Notes under the pieces: model-generated
What the model was told of the DNA's origin: nothing
The model's database searches: none
Seen by the model: the letters and a program-made list of their open reading frames with translations, nothing else
Position numbers and translations under genes: made by a program
In this document: piece by piece, positions 9,038-17,397 of the stretch
How positions within the stretch are numbered: the first letter of the stretch is position 1
Layout: every line of letters begins with the position of its first letter
Origin: JBQSUQ01 sp052384575
Lineage (GTDB): Bacteria > Pseudomonadota > Gammaproteobacteria > Enterobacterales > Pasteurellaceae
Assembly (NCBI GenBank): GCA_052384575.1
Contig: JBQSUQ010000007.1
Reading direction: 5' to 3' (one strand)
Length of the DNA: 64,000 bases

Positions 9038-9403
9038 TTATGAACGTTTGATTTTTAACACACTGCCCACTTTAAGTGATGTAGGTGTTGTGCCTTTTAC
9101 ATGAATTGTGCCTGGATATTCCGCAGCAGCTGCGCTATCAAAACGGAATGTTACATGGCCTAATTCTTTTAAGTTAGTGCTAGCAACATCACCTAGTGCA
9201 GTGATTGGGTAATCTACACCATCAAATTCAGCGATATCGCCAACTTGTAAAGTTGCGGTAAGCTCTTTTGGATTGTGCATGAAGCAGTATTCTTCCACAT
9301 CAGCAGGTGCGCCTTGTTTGAACGTGATTAACATATTTTCATTTAATGATTCAACTGCAAGGTCACCAATTTTTGTAAATTCAGTTTCGTAAATAGTCGT
9401 CAT
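9038..9403 (-). CDS. srlB: PTS sorbitol-specific IIA component
   Basis: Cytoplasmic EIIA-Gut, which passes phosphate from HPr to the IIB domain of SrlE. The 121-residue protein carries the EEYCFMHN motif whose histidine is the expected phosphorylation site (about residue 43). It also has the ELGHVTFRF and PGTIHVKG segments typical of the family. It lies 44 bp after srlE, separated by a small hairpin (9425-9444). Confidence 0.94.
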   Translation of the reverse strand: MTTIYETEFTKIGDLAVESLNENMLITFKQGAPADVEEYCFMHNPKELTATLQVGDIAEFDGVDYPITALGDVASTNLKELGHVTFRFDSAAAAEYPGTIHVKGTTPTSLKVGSVLKIKRS

Positions 9404-9424
9404 TCTTTCTGTTCCTTTTTGAGA

Positions 9425-9444
9425 AGTGGGCTTAAGCGCCCACT
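9425..9444. other. intercistronic hairpin srlE-srlB
   Basis: AGTGGGC and GCCCACT form a 7-bp stem with a 6-nt loop in the gap between srlE and srlB. It lacks a strong T-run, so it more likely protects or tunes the polycistronic mRNA than ends it. Confidence 0.5.
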
Positions 9445-9447
9445 ATT

Positions 9448-10437
9448 TTATTGATAAATGAATGCTGAAACAGCCCAAGCAACTAATACTGTTGGTGCGC
9501 CAGTTAAGAAACGGCTCACTAATACGGAAGGAACACCAACGCGTACAGTATCTTGTTTTGCTTCTGCCATTGATAGACCTACTGGGATAAAGTCACAAGC
9601 TGCTTGTGCATTGATTGCAAATAATGCTGGTAATGCTAATGCAGGAGGAATATTACCAAGACCAATTTGCGCACCGATAAGTGTACCGATTACTTGTGCA
9701 ATTACTGCGCCAGGGCCTAAGAATGGAGATAATAGTGGGAATGAACAGATTAGTGCTAAAGTGACTAAGCCAATAGGATTACTCGCTAATGGTGTTAAAC
9801 CTTTTGCAACGATATCGCCCAGACCTGATGCAATAATAATACCAATTAAGGCAGAAACGAAAGCCATAAATGGTAGAATTGTTTTAAATACGGTATCAAT
9901 AGTATCACGACCTGCTTGGAAGAATACTGCCATGATAGAACCCATACCCATACCAATTCGAGCTAATAGGCCGTCACTTTGTTCTGTGATTTTCTTGGTT
10001 GTATCATATTCTTTTGCTTGTGGTTTTTCAGCTTCTGCTTTTGGTGCTGCGGCAGCTGCAGGTGCATCTGAATCAACCAAACTAATATTATTTTCTTTAA
10101 CTGCTGATACGTAAATATCTTCTACGATGAATTCTGCTAATGGACCTGATTTACCTGTTGCATGAACGTTGATTGTTGGAATACGGCGTTTTGGATATAA
10201 ACCACAACGTAATACACCACCACAGTCAATGATTGCGATACCGATTTCTTCGCTTGCAGGCTCACCATTTTTAAATCCATCAACAGCTTCCCAACCTGTA
10301 AGTTCAACAATTTTGTCAACGATAGCAGGTCTTGTTCCACCTGTCATATAGAGGACTTTTTTACCTTCAACAACAGGTAATGTTAAAGGACCACCCCAAC
10401 CGCCATTACCTTTTTCAATATAAAGTGCTTTACTCAT
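9448..10437 (-). CDS. srlE: PTS sorbitol-specific IIBC component
   Basis: Membrane EIIBC1 of the sorbitol PTS. The N-terminal IIB domain carries IIDCGGVLRCGLYPKRR, whose first Cys (about residue 70) is the phosphorylation site. An alanine/proline/lysine linker (residues 120-145) leads to several membrane segments. The frame is open from a GTG at 10446, but that codon lies inside the AGGTGA ribosome-binding site; the ATG at 10437 (MSKALYIEKG, about 5 nt after AGGTGA) is the likely start. It acts with SrlA and SrlB. Confidence 0.94.
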   Translation of the reverse strand: MSKALYIEKGNGGWGGPLTLPVVEGKKVLYMTGGTRPAIVDKIVELTGWEAVDGFKNGEPASEEIGIAIIDCGGVLRCGLYPKRRIPTINVHATGKSGPLAEFIVEDIYVSAVKENNISLVDSDAPAAAAAPKAEAEKPQAKEYDTTKKITEQSDGLLARIGMGMGSIMAVFFQAGRDTIDTVFKTILPFMAFVSALIGIIIASGLGDIVAKGLTPLASNPIGLVTLALICSFPLLSPFLGPGAVIAQVIGTLIGAQIGLGNIPPALALPALFAINAQAACDFIPVGLSMAEAKQDTVRVGVPSVLVSRFLTGAPTVLVAWAVSAFIYQ

Positions 10438-10467
10438 TATGTTCACCTATCAATTTTTTACTGTGCG

Positions 10468-11019
10468 TTATTTACCTAAATGTACTTCACGATCTAATGT
10501 GATGCCCATACGTTTTTCGAAAAATGCAGTGGTGAAGTCAGTTACCCAGCCGCGGAAGAAGTTTGTGATCATCCCAACTAATAAGTAGCTGATCGCTAAA
10601 GGGCCTAATGGTAAGCCTAATTTAGTTAAACCTGCTGCGATACCTAAATAAACGAATAATTCACCTGGGTTAATGTGTGGGAATAAACCGTTCATTGAGT
10701 GACAGCTATAAGACGCTGCAGCGTAGTAGCTTGGTTTATAACGTTCAGGTAAGAAACGACCTAAGCTTAATGTCATTGGGTTACAGAAAATAAAAGTACC
10801 AATAACAGGAAGGATTAAATAACGAGAAACTGGGTTGCCCGCACTACGTTGTGCTAAACGTTCGATACGTTCTTGACCAACAAATTTAATTAATGCGTTC
10901 ATTACAACTAATAATGAAATAAGGAGAGGGAGAATTCCTGTTACCATACTAACAAAAACCTTACCACCTTCTTGGAACAGTCCAATGAACCATTCTGCAC
11001 CATGAGTGATGTATTCCAT
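10468..11019 (-). CDS. srlA: PTS sorbitol-specific IIC2 component
   Basis: First gene of the sorbitol operon; the membrane EIIC2 subunit that forms the sugar channel with SrlE. The 183-residue protein has about four hydrophobic segments and the family motifs FCNPMTLSLGRFLPERYKP and SCHSMNGLFPHINPGELFVY. AAGAGGTC lies before the ATG. The long AT-rich leader upstream (11020-11264) carries a CRP site and repeat elements. Confidence 0.94.
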   Translation of the reverse strand: MEYITHGAEWFIGLFQEGGKVFVSMVTGILPLLISLLVVMNALIKFVGQERIERLAQRSAGNPVSRYLILPVIGTFIFCNPMTLSLGRFLPERYKPSYYAAASYSCHSMNGLFPHINPGELFVYLGIAAGLTKLGLPLGPLAISYLLVGMITNFFRGWVTDFTTAFFEKRMGITLDREVHLGK

Positions 11020-11034
11020 AAAATGACCTCTTAG

Positions 11035-11078
11035 AAGTTTTAAAATGAAAGTTTTTAAGTTTTAGAGTGAAAGTTTTC
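11035..11078. promoter_or_regulatory. tandem 22-bp direct repeats, candidate SrlR operator
   Basis: Two adjacent 22-bp units (11035-11056 and 11057-11078) match at 19 of 22 positions; each holds AAGTTTTA then TGAAAGTTTT. They sit 16-60 bp upstream of the srlA start. Spacing of two helical turns and TGAAA/TTTCA half-sites suit a DeoR-family repressor. Binding by SrlR is inferred. Confidence 0.55.
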
Positions 11079-11144
11079 TAGCGAGCTGAATATAAGGCTT
11101 GGATGTTCAGCTTCTGTATAATACCGGAATATTTTGTTTAAAAC

Positions 11145-11160
11145 TGTGACCTAGATCACA
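11145..11160. promoter_or_regulatory. CRP site upstream of srlA
   Basis: TGTGACCTAGATCACA is a perfect TGTGA-N6-TCACA palindrome, about 125 bp upstream of srlA, so the operon is probably under cAMP-CRP catabolite control. Confidence 0.8.
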
Positions 11161-11173
11161 AAAAAGCAAAAAC

Positions 11174-11207
11174 TTTTAAAATAAAAGAAAAAAGTTTTAT
11201 TTTAAAA
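11174..11207. repeat. AT-rich inverted repeat upstream of srlA
   Basis: TTTTAAAATAAAA at 11174-11186 is the exact inverse of TTTTATTTTAAAA at 11195-11207, with an 8-nt spacer. It lies between the CRP site and the end of the aldolase gene. It could be a second operator or a promoter UP-type element. Confidence 0.5.
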
Positions 11208-11264
11208 TTTAATTTGAAAGATTTAAGTTTATATAAATTTCCCTCATTTATATTAGAAGAATAA

Positions 11265-11930
11265 TCAACTTAAGCTATACCGTCCAAATGCGTTATGCCA
11301 ATCCTGTTCAAACTTATCAATAGCACTGAATACTGCTGGATCTTGGATAAAAAGCGCCAGAATGTCAGGACTAACCGTAATGGATTGGCAACCAGCTAGC
11401 ATACAATCTAACACTTGGCGTGCAGTTCTAAAACTTGCGGCACAAACCATGCTGTTACAATGATGTTGAGACAATAAATGTTGTAAATCTTTGACCACCT
11501 CAACTCCGCTGCCACCTTGAGCATCAATGCGATTAACATAAGGAGCAATATATTGTGCGCCACACAAGGCTGCGAGAAAGCCTTGTCCAGCACCATATAC
11601 CGCAGTACCTAATGTAGGAATTTGTTTTTCTGTTAAGGCTTTTATTGCAACCAATCCTTCTGCTGTAACAGGAATTTTGATAATCAAATTATCAATACGC
11701 TCAGAAAGTTGCAATGCATCATCTACCATCTCATCAGCATTGCGCCCCATTGTTTGCGCAAACAACAACTTATCTTTACCAATGATTTTCTGAATACTTG
11801 AAAGTGCGGTGAAAATATCTCGTTTTTCTTTCGCGATAATGCTTGGATTGGTTGTTACGCCAGCGATAGGCATAATCTTCGCCAAACGTTCAATTTCGTT
11901 GATGTTAGCGGTATCTAAAAAAATTTGCAT
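11265..11930 (-). CDS. fsa: fructose-6-phosphate aldolase / transaldolase-like protein
   Basis: The 221-residue protein belongs to the short transaldolase class (MipB/TalC/Fsa), which cleaves fructose 6-phosphate to dihydroxyacetone and glyceraldehyde 3-phosphate or acts on related ketoses. It has the FLDTANINEI N-terminus, the VTTNPS motif (about residues 25-30), and the Schiff-base lysine in LIIKIPVT (about residue 85). It lies upstream of the sorbitol operon on the same strand, separated by the regulatory region; its substrate, fructose 6-phosphate, is the SrlD product. Exact specificity cannot be read from sequence. Confidence 0.88.
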   Translation of the reverse strand: MQIFLDTANINEIERLAKIMPIAGVTTNPSIIAKEKRDIFTALSSIQKIIGKDKLLFAQTMGRNADEMVDDALQLSERIDNLIIKIPVTAEGLVAIKALTEKQIPTLGTAVYGAGQGFLAALCGAQYIAPYVNRIDAQGGSGVEVVKDLQHLLSQHHCNSMVCAASFRTARQVLDCMLAGCQSITVSPDILALFIQDPAVFSAIDKFEQDWHNAFGRYSLS

Positions 11931-11942
11931 AACCTTTTCCTT

Positions 11943-12230
11943 TTATCTGTATTTCATCTGAAAAAGAACTGCTTCTGCTTGGCAGCAAAATTGTAAATTT
12001 ACCTCTAATAAAATACCTTGCTCAACCGCTGTAGTTTTGCTTTCTATGCTGCAAGGTTCGCTTTCCAGTTGACGTGCTAGTTGAACGATCTTATCTAGCG
12101 CCATATCGATTTCTTTTTCATCAGAAAAAATTTGTGAAATTTGCACCGCACTTTCTACGCCATCAAAAAATTGTTGCTCTTTTTTAGTGCAACATTTACT
12201 GGTTTGCTCAATTCGTTGAGATAAGTTCAT
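11943..12230 (-). CDS. DUF406 / YfcZ-YiiS family protein
   Basis: A 95-residue soluble protein of unknown function. It shows the family's C-terminal pattern: QLESEPCSIESK, then CCQAEAVLFQMKYR, with several cysteines (CCTKKE near residue 14). An upstream in-frame codon would give 121 residues, but the ATG at 12230 (MNLSQRIEQ) has AGAGGA at good distance and is preferred. In E. coli yfcZ neighbours fadL; here the gene likewise lies beside the FadL-type porin, in divergent orientation. Confidence 0.75.
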   Translation of the reverse strand: MNLSQRIEQTSKCCTKKEQQFFDGVESAVQISQIFSDEKEIDMALDKIVQLARQLESEPCSIESKTTAVEQGILLEVNLQFCCQAEAVLFQMKYR

Positions 12231-12415
12231 TTTACTCTGTCCTCTATAAAATTTAACCAAATTGAGTGTAGCACCCTTTTGGGTTGGATTCAAAAGTTCC
12301 CGTTTCACTGGTCTGAACAGTCAAGTGGAGCGCTAAAAAGCATTGAATGAAGTGGGATCGTTCTTTAGAATTCCGCAAGTTTACTCTAATGATGACAAAT
12401 ACATAGGGAATTTTT

Positions 12416-13774
12416 ATGCAAAAACTTTTTACTAAAACTCTTCTTTCTTCTGCTTTATTAGTGGCTGCTGGTGCAGCAAATGCTGCTGCGTTCCAATTAG
12501 CAGAGGTTTCAACTTCTGGTTTAGGTCGTGCTTATGCAGGTGAAGCAGCGATCGCTGATAATGCAGGTGTAGTTGCAACTAACCCAGCGTTAATGAGTTT
12601 ATTTACTCGTCCAGAAATTGCAGCAGGTGCAATCTATGTAGATCCAAATATTGATATTGAAGCAACAACATTAAGTGGTACACCATTTGCAACAAACGCA
12701 AATGCAAAAGATATTGCAAAAGGTGCGGTTGTGCCTAACTTATATGCTGTTTACCCAATTAATGACAAATTTGCTGTGGGTGCAGGTTTAAATGTGAACT
12801 ATGGTTTAGCAACTAAATACCCAACAGATTATGCGGCAGGTTTTATTGCGGGTAAAACAGAATTAACAGCATTAAACTTTAATTTAAGTGGTTCTTATAA
12901 AATTACAGATAAGCTTGCGTTTGGTGTAGGTTTAAATGTTGTTCATGCAGATGCTGTAATTGAACGTCATGTTGGTGTTGCAGGTAAAGCAGCAGCGGCT
13001 AAAGCTGATCTAGCAGCTAAACAATTTGCAGCTGCGGGCGATTTAGCGAAAGCGCAATATTATGGTGCTTTAGCTCAAAAAGCAGCAATGGTTTCTCCAG
13101 ACGCATTATTACGTAAAATCGAAGGTGATAAATGGGGATTTGGCTGGAATGCTGGCTTAGTGTATCAATTAACAGAACGTAGCCGTTTTGGTTTAGCTTA
13201 TCATTCCCAAGTTGATATTAATTTTAAAGGCCAATACAGTGATGCTGGTGCAGCTATTTTAGGTCCTTTATCTCAAGGTAATGAACCGGGTGGTTTAACT
13301 CTGCCATTACCTGCTTATTGGGAATTCTCTGGTTTCCACCAAGTAACAGATCAATTTGCTTTCCACTATAGCTGGAAATACACGCAATGGTCTAAATTAG
13401 ATCAATTAAAAGCGGTTGGTTCTCAAACAGGTAAAGTATTGTTTGATAAAACAGAAAAATTCCGCGATAGTTCACGTTTAGCTATTGGTGCGACCTATAA
13501 TGTAAATGATGCATTAACTTTACGTGCTGGTATTGCTTATGATGAAACTGCAGCAAGCACACATCATTCTATCTCAATTCCAGATACAGATCGTGTATGG
13601 TACAGCGTAGGTGCAACGTATCGCTTCACCCCGAACCTATCAATTGATGCAGGTTTTGCTCACTTACGTGGTGCGAAAAACCAATTTAAAGAAACTGAAG
13701 CAGGTATCGTAACTGATGTGAAAACCAAAGCGAGAGCAAATCTCTATGGTTTAAACTTAAACTACCGTTTCTAA
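12416..13774 (+). CDS. ompP1: outer membrane protein P1 (FadL-type long-chain fatty acid porin)
   Basis: Outer-membrane beta-barrel for uptake of long-chain fatty acids and other hydrophobic molecules. The 452-residue precursor has a signal peptide (residues 1-24, ending AGAANA), then AAFQLAEVSTSGLGRAYAGE and the NPA-containing segment (TNPALMSLF) of the N-terminal hatch. Alternating strands follow and the C-terminus is LNYRF with a terminal Phe. An alanine-rich insert (AGKAAAAKADLAAKQFAAAG, about residues 191-210) is probably a surface loop. A terminator follows at 13793. Confidence 0.93.
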   Translation: MQKLFTKTLLSSALLVAAGAANAAAFQLAEVSTSGLGRAYAGEAAIADNAGVVATNPALMSLFTRPEIAAGAIYVDPNIDIEATTLSGTPFATNANAKDIAKGAVVPNLYAVYPINDKFAVGAGLNVNYGLATKYPTDYAAGFIAGKTELTALNFNLSGSYKITDKLAFGVGLNVVHADAVIERHVGVAGKAAAAKADLAAKQFAAAGDLAKAQYYGALAQKAAMVSPDALLRKIEGDKWGFGWNAGLVYQLTERSRFGLAYHSQVDINFKGQYSDAGAAILGPLSQGNEPGGLTLPLPAYWEFSGFHQVTDQFAFHYSWKYTQWSKLDQLKAVGSQTGKVLFDKTEKFRDSSRLAIGATYNVNDALTLRAGIAYDETAASTHHSISIPDTDRVWYSVGATYRFTPNLSIDAGFAHLRGAKNQFKETEAGIVTDVKTKARANLYGLNLNYRF

Positions 13775-13792
13775 TCAATTTAAAATATAATC

Positions 13793-13817
13793 GGGCGTAT
13801 TTTTATACGCCCTTTTT
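13793..13817 (+). terminator. terminator of ompP1
   Basis: GGGCGTAT pairs with ATACGCCC over a 4-nt loop and is followed by five T. It ends 6 bp before the next start codon. Confidence 0.85.
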
Positions 13818-13823
13818 CATTTT

Positions 13824-14357
13824 ATGATTTATTATAGTTACTATATGTCGCCTGTAGGGCGGTTGTTGATGCTGGCTGAAAATGACCATCTCACCAATCT
13901 TGATTTTGAATTGGAGCAGTATGAGCCAAATGCAAAATGGCAAGAAAATAATGATCTTCCTTTATTTTTACAAGTAAAATCAGCGTTGAAACGCTATTTT
14001 AACGGTGAAAAAGAGACGTTTTCTGCTATTCCATTGGCACCAAAAGGAACCGCATTTCAGCTTGCTATTTGGCAGCAACTACGCCAAATTCCTTATGGCG
14101 AAATATGCCACTATGGCGAAGTAGCGCAACGAATTCATCGACCTAATGCGGTGAGAGCGGTGGGAGGAGCGGTAGGGAGAAATCCTATCAGCATTATTAT
14201 TCCTTGCCATCGCGTGTTAGGTAAACAACGCCAACTCACAGGTTTTGGAGGAGGTTTGCCTGCTAAACGTTATTTACTGAATTTAGAGCAAATTCACTAT
14301 GTGGATAAAGGCGTGGAATTCGTTAAGCAAAAGTTACTAAAACAATACAAAAATTGA
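13824..14357 (+). CDS. ogt: methylated-DNA-[protein]-cysteine S-methyltransferase
   Basis: Repairs O6-methylguanine and O4-methylthymine by transferring the alkyl group to its own cysteine. The 177-residue protein has an N-terminal ribonuclease-like domain, the helix-turn-helix, and the active-site motif IIPCHRVLGKQ near residue 132, plus GFGGGLPAKRYLL after it. The ATG at 13824 starts right after the ompP1 terminator. mutH follows 9 bp later, so the two repair genes are probably co-transcribed. Whether it is the Ogt or the Ada-C type was not resolved. Confidence 0.92.
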   Translation: MIYYSYYMSPVGRLLMLAENDHLTNLDFELEQYEPNAKWQENNDLPLFLQVKSALKRYFNGEKETFSAIPLAPKGTAFQLAIWQQLRQIPYGEICHYGEVAQRIHRPNAVRAVGGAVGRNPISIIIPCHRVLGKQRQLTGFGGGLPAKRYLLNLEQIHYVDKGVEFVKQKLLKQYKN

Positions 14358-14366
14358 CCGCACTTT

Positions 14367-15035
14367 ATGTCAAAAACACCTCAATCTGAATTTGAATTAT
14401 TACAACGAGCACAGGCTATTGCTGGTTTAAGTTTCGGCGAGCTTGCTGATGAGCTTAATATTAGCGTGCCACCTGATTTAAAACGGGATAAAGGCTGGGT
14501 TGGTCAGTTGATTGAAATGTCTTTAGGAGCAAAGGCAGGTAGTAAACCCGAGCAAGATTTTGCACATTTAGGTATTGAATTAAAAACCATTCCTATCAAT
14601 TCAGAAGGTTATCCATTAGAAACCACTTTTGTTTGTTTAGCGCCTTTAATTCAGAATTCAGGTATTGATTGGCATAATTCCCATGTTAAACATAAATTAG
14701 CCAAAGTGTTGTGGATCCCAGTGCAAGGGGAACGCCATTTACCTTTGGCTGAGCGTAGAATTGGTTATCCTGTTTTGTGGCAACCCAATGCACAGCAAGA
14801 GCAGCAATTACGACAAGATTGGGAAGAATTAATGGATTATATTGTGTTAGGCAAGGTTGAACAGATTAATGCAACTATTGGCGAAGTATTGCAGCTACGT
14901 CCAAAAGGGGCAAATAGTCGTGCATTAACCAAAGGAATTGGTAAAAATGGCGAAGTGATAGAGACCTTACCATTAGGTTTTTATCTGCGTAAACCTTTTA
15001 CTGCACAAATTCTGCAAAATTTTTTCCATTGTTGA
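14367..15035 (+). CDS. mutH: DNA mismatch repair endonuclease MutH
   Basis: Nicks the unmethylated strand at hemimethylated GATC sites after MutS/MutL activation. The 222-residue protein contains the catalytic D-x6-E-x-K motif in DFAHLGIELKTIPI (about residues 67-77), and its length fits the family. A USS (ACCGCACTT) lies in the junction with ogt just before the ATG. Its presence implies Dam-directed mismatch repair. ygdQ follows, as in enteric bacteria. Confidence 0.95.
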   Translation: MSKTPQSEFELLQRAQAIAGLSFGELADELNISVPPDLKRDKGWVGQLIEMSLGAKAGSKPEQDFAHLGIELKTIPINSEGYPLETTFVCLAPLIQNSGIDWHNSHVKHKLAKVLWIPVQGERHLPLAERRIGYPVLWQPNAQQEQQLRQDWEELMDYIVLGKVEQINATIGEVLQLRPKGANSRALTKGIGKNGEVIETLPLGFYLRKPFTAQILQNFFHC

Positions 15036-15105
15036 TAAATAAATGTTGGTTTTTTCAGCCAAAGTTATAAAATCGACAACTTATTATTTCTTTTAAGGAT
15101 TATCT

Positions 15106-15831
15106 ATGTTTGAGTGGATTTCAAACCCAGAAGCTTGGGTTGCTTTATTAACCCTAACTGCTTTAGAAATTGTATTGGGTATTGATAACATTATTTTTAT
15201 TAGTATTTTAGTGGGACACCTACCTGAAAAACTCAGACCATCTGCACGTTTTATCGGTTTGTCGTTAGCAATGATAATGCGAATTTTATTATTATTATCA
15301 TTGGCCTGGGTAATGCGATTAACAGAGCCTTTATTTACCTTGTTTGCGCAAGAAATTTCTGGTCGTGATTTGATTTTGTTATTGGGTGGATTGTTCCTAA
15401 TTGTGAAAAGTTGCCATGAAATTCATAACGAAATGACGCCACATGGGGATAAACACGAGGACGGTAAACAACCTAAACACCCTAGCTTTTTCTTCACTTT
15501 AGTGCAAATTGCCATCTTAGATATTGTGTTCTCTTTGGATTCTGTGATTACCGCGGTAGGTATGGCAGATAATATCGAAGTAATGATTATTGCGATTGTG
15601 ATAGCTGTTGGTGTAATGATGCTTGCAGCGAAATCAATTGGCGATTTTGTAGATTCTCACCCAACATTGAAGATTTTGGCATTAGCATTCTTAGTAATGA
15701 TTGGTATTTTACTTGTTGCCGAGAGTTTAGACGTACATATCCCGAAAGGTTATGTGTATTTTGCAATGGCATTCTCCGTTGTCGTGGAAATTCTAAATAT
15801 TCGGATGCGAAAATTAATGGATCATAAATAA
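15106..15831 (+). CDS. TerC-family integral membrane protein (YgdQ-like)
   Basis: The 241-residue inner-membrane protein has seven predicted membrane segments. It carries two internal copies of the TerC signature with acidic residues: EIVLGIDNIIF (about residues 21-31) and DIVFSLDSVITAVG (about 139-152). TerC-family proteins are linked to metal (manganese) handling or tellurite resistance. The gene follows mutH, the same order as E. coli mutH-ygdQ. AAGGATT precedes the ATG and a terminator follows at 15846. Confidence 0.9.
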   Translation: MFEWISNPEAWVALLTLTALEIVLGIDNIIFISILVGHLPEKLRPSARFIGLSLAMIMRILLLLSLAWVMRLTEPLFTLFAQEISGRDLILLLGGLFLIVKSCHEIHNEMTPHGDKHEDGKQPKHPSFFFTLVQIAILDIVFSLDSVITAVGMADNIEVMIIAIVIAVGVMMLAAKSIGDFVDSHPTLKILALAFLVMIGILLVAESLDVHIPKGYVYFAMAFSVVVEILNIRMRKLMDHK

Positions 15832-15845
15832 CAGAGAACAAAGAA

Positions 15846-15871
15846 AAGGACGTCATTGACGTCCTTTTTTA
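15846..15871. terminator. bidirectional terminator terC/yajQ
   Basis: AAAGGACGTCA and TGACGTCCTTT form a near-perfect palindrome with T and A runs on the two sides, between convergent genes. Confidence 0.85.
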
Positions 15872-15882
15872 CAATAAGATGA

Positions 15883-16374
15883 TTAATCTCGGAAGTTATT
15901 AAATTGGAAAGGTTGACCTAAATCAGCCCCTTTTACTAACTGAATTGCAGCTTGTAAATCATCGCGAGATTTACCTGTTACACGTACTTGTTCACCTTGA
16001 ATTTGAGTTTGTACTTTTAACTTACTGTCTTTGATTAATTTTGTGATTTTTTTCGCTACTTCCGTTTCAATTCCTTGTTTTAACTTAATTTCTTTGGAAT
16101 AAAGTTTACCATGATGTTCACTTTCTGTTGGAATATCTAAGGATGTGCTTTCAATACCACGTTTCACACAAGAACCAATTAAGATCTCAATTAATTGCTC
16201 TAATTGGAAATCAGATTCTGTTGTGAGTTTAATTGTTTCGTTTTTCTCATTTAATTCCATTACTGCTTCAACTCCGCGGAAATCATAACGTGTACTTAAT
16301 ACGCGATTAGCATTTTCTACGGCATTGCGCACTTCATGCATAGTTAATTCTGAAACAATATCAAATGAAGGCAT
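15883..16374 (-). CDS. yajQ: YajQ-family nucleotide-binding protein
   Basis: The 163-residue protein has the family start MPSFDIVSE and the two-domain ferredoxin-like layout with YDFRGVEAVMEL (about residues 32-43) and QVRVTGKSRDDLQAAI (about 128-143). Members bind nucleotides; a Xanthomonas homologue binds cyclic di-GMP. Its role here is not known. It is followed by the terminator at 15846 and lies 13 bp after serB on the same strand. Confidence 0.92.
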   Translation of the reverse strand: MPSFDIVSELTMHEVRNAVENANRVLSTRYDFRGVEAVMELNEKNETIKLTTESDFQLEQLIEILIGSCVKRGIESTSLDIPTESEHHGKLYSKEIKLKQGIETEVAKKITKLIKDSKLKVQTQIQGEQVRVTGKSRDDLQAAIQLVKGADLGQPFQFNNFRD

Positions 16375-16387
16375 AATTTTCTCCTAA

Positions 16388-17326
16388 TTAAAGCTGTTGA
16401 ATTCGATCATTTGCGCTTAATAAACAAATTAAGCCAGTGAGGTCAGCAAAGTTTACCACAACTTGTGCTTGTTGTTGTACTTTCGGTTTCGCGTGGAAAG
16501 CTGCGCCTAAATCTGCCACAGCCATCATGGCAAGGTCATTAGCGCCATCGCCAATAGCGACGGTATTTTTTGCTTCAACCTTAAATTCGTTAGCAAGGCG
16601 CAATAATGTGTCCGCTTTATATTGAGCATGTACAATATCACCTTTTACATTACCTGTTAATGTGCCGTCAATAATTTCAAATTGATTCGATACCGCTGCG
16701 TCGAGCTGTAATTCCGTTTTTAAGTGATCAGCAAAATAGGTAAAGCCGCCGGAAGCAATTGCTGTTTTCCAACCGTATTTTTTTAATTCGTGCAGGGTTT
16801 CAATTAAGCCTTCCATTAAGGGTAAATCACATTTTACTTGCTCTAAAATGTTTTCAGGTGCGCCTTTTAAGGTGGCAACACGACGGCGTAAACTTTGCTC
16901 AAAATCTAATTCACCACGCATAGCAGCAGCTGTAATGGCTGATACTTCATCGCCGGTTCCTGCTAATTTAGCAATTTCGTCAATACATTCGATTTTGATT
17001 GCAGTACTGTCCATATCCATCACTAATAAACCCGCTTGGCTTAAACGGGCGTTAAAATTAATCACCGCAGAATCAATGCTTAATTCATGGGCTTTGGTGA
17101 TAATATCGGCACTAAATTCACTGGAAAACAACACCACATTATTGTCTAAAATTGTCCAAGCATCCAAAATATAAAAATTTTGACCGCACTTTTTCTGAAA
17201 TGCCATTAATTTTTCTACATCCAAATGGCGACCGAATAAAATGGAATATCCATGGCTTTGTTCAAAAGGTTGATCGGGTAAAAGTGCGGTGGGAAATTGA
17301 GGAAATTTTTGAATAATACTTTGCAT
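16388..17326 (-). CDS. serB: phosphoserine phosphatase
   Basis: Last step of serine biosynthesis: dephosphorylates O-phosphoserine. It is a HAD-superfamily enzyme with the nucleophile motif DMDSTAIKIECIDEIA (about residues 103-118), motif II ASGGFTYF and the metal-binding GDGANDLAMM. An upstream in-frame codon at 17371 would add 15 residues, but the ATG at 17326 (MQSIIQKFPQFP) has AGGA eight bases before it and gives 312 residues, near the H. influenzae length. A USS lies inside the N-terminal region at 17283. The gene diverges from smp. Confidence 0.93.
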   Translation of the reverse strand: MQSIIQKFPQFPTALLPDQPFEQSHGYSILFGRHLDVEKLMAFQKKCGQNFYILDAWTILDNNVVLFSSEFSADIITKAHELSIDSAVINFNARLSQAGLLVMDMDSTAIKIECIDEIAKLAGTGDEVSAITAAAMRGELDFEQSLRRRVATLKGAPENILEQVKCDLPLMEGLIETLHELKKYGWKTAIASGGFTYFADHLKTELQLDAAVSNQFEIIDGTLTGNVKGDIVHAQYKADTLLRLANEFKVEAKNTVAIGDGANDLAMMAVADLGAAFHAKPKVQQQAQVVVNFADLTGLICLLSANDRIQQL

Positions 17327-17397
17327 GAATTTATCCTGTAAATTTTGGGCGATAGTGTTACAATCATACAATATTTGAAAATTTTTGGGAAAAGAAC

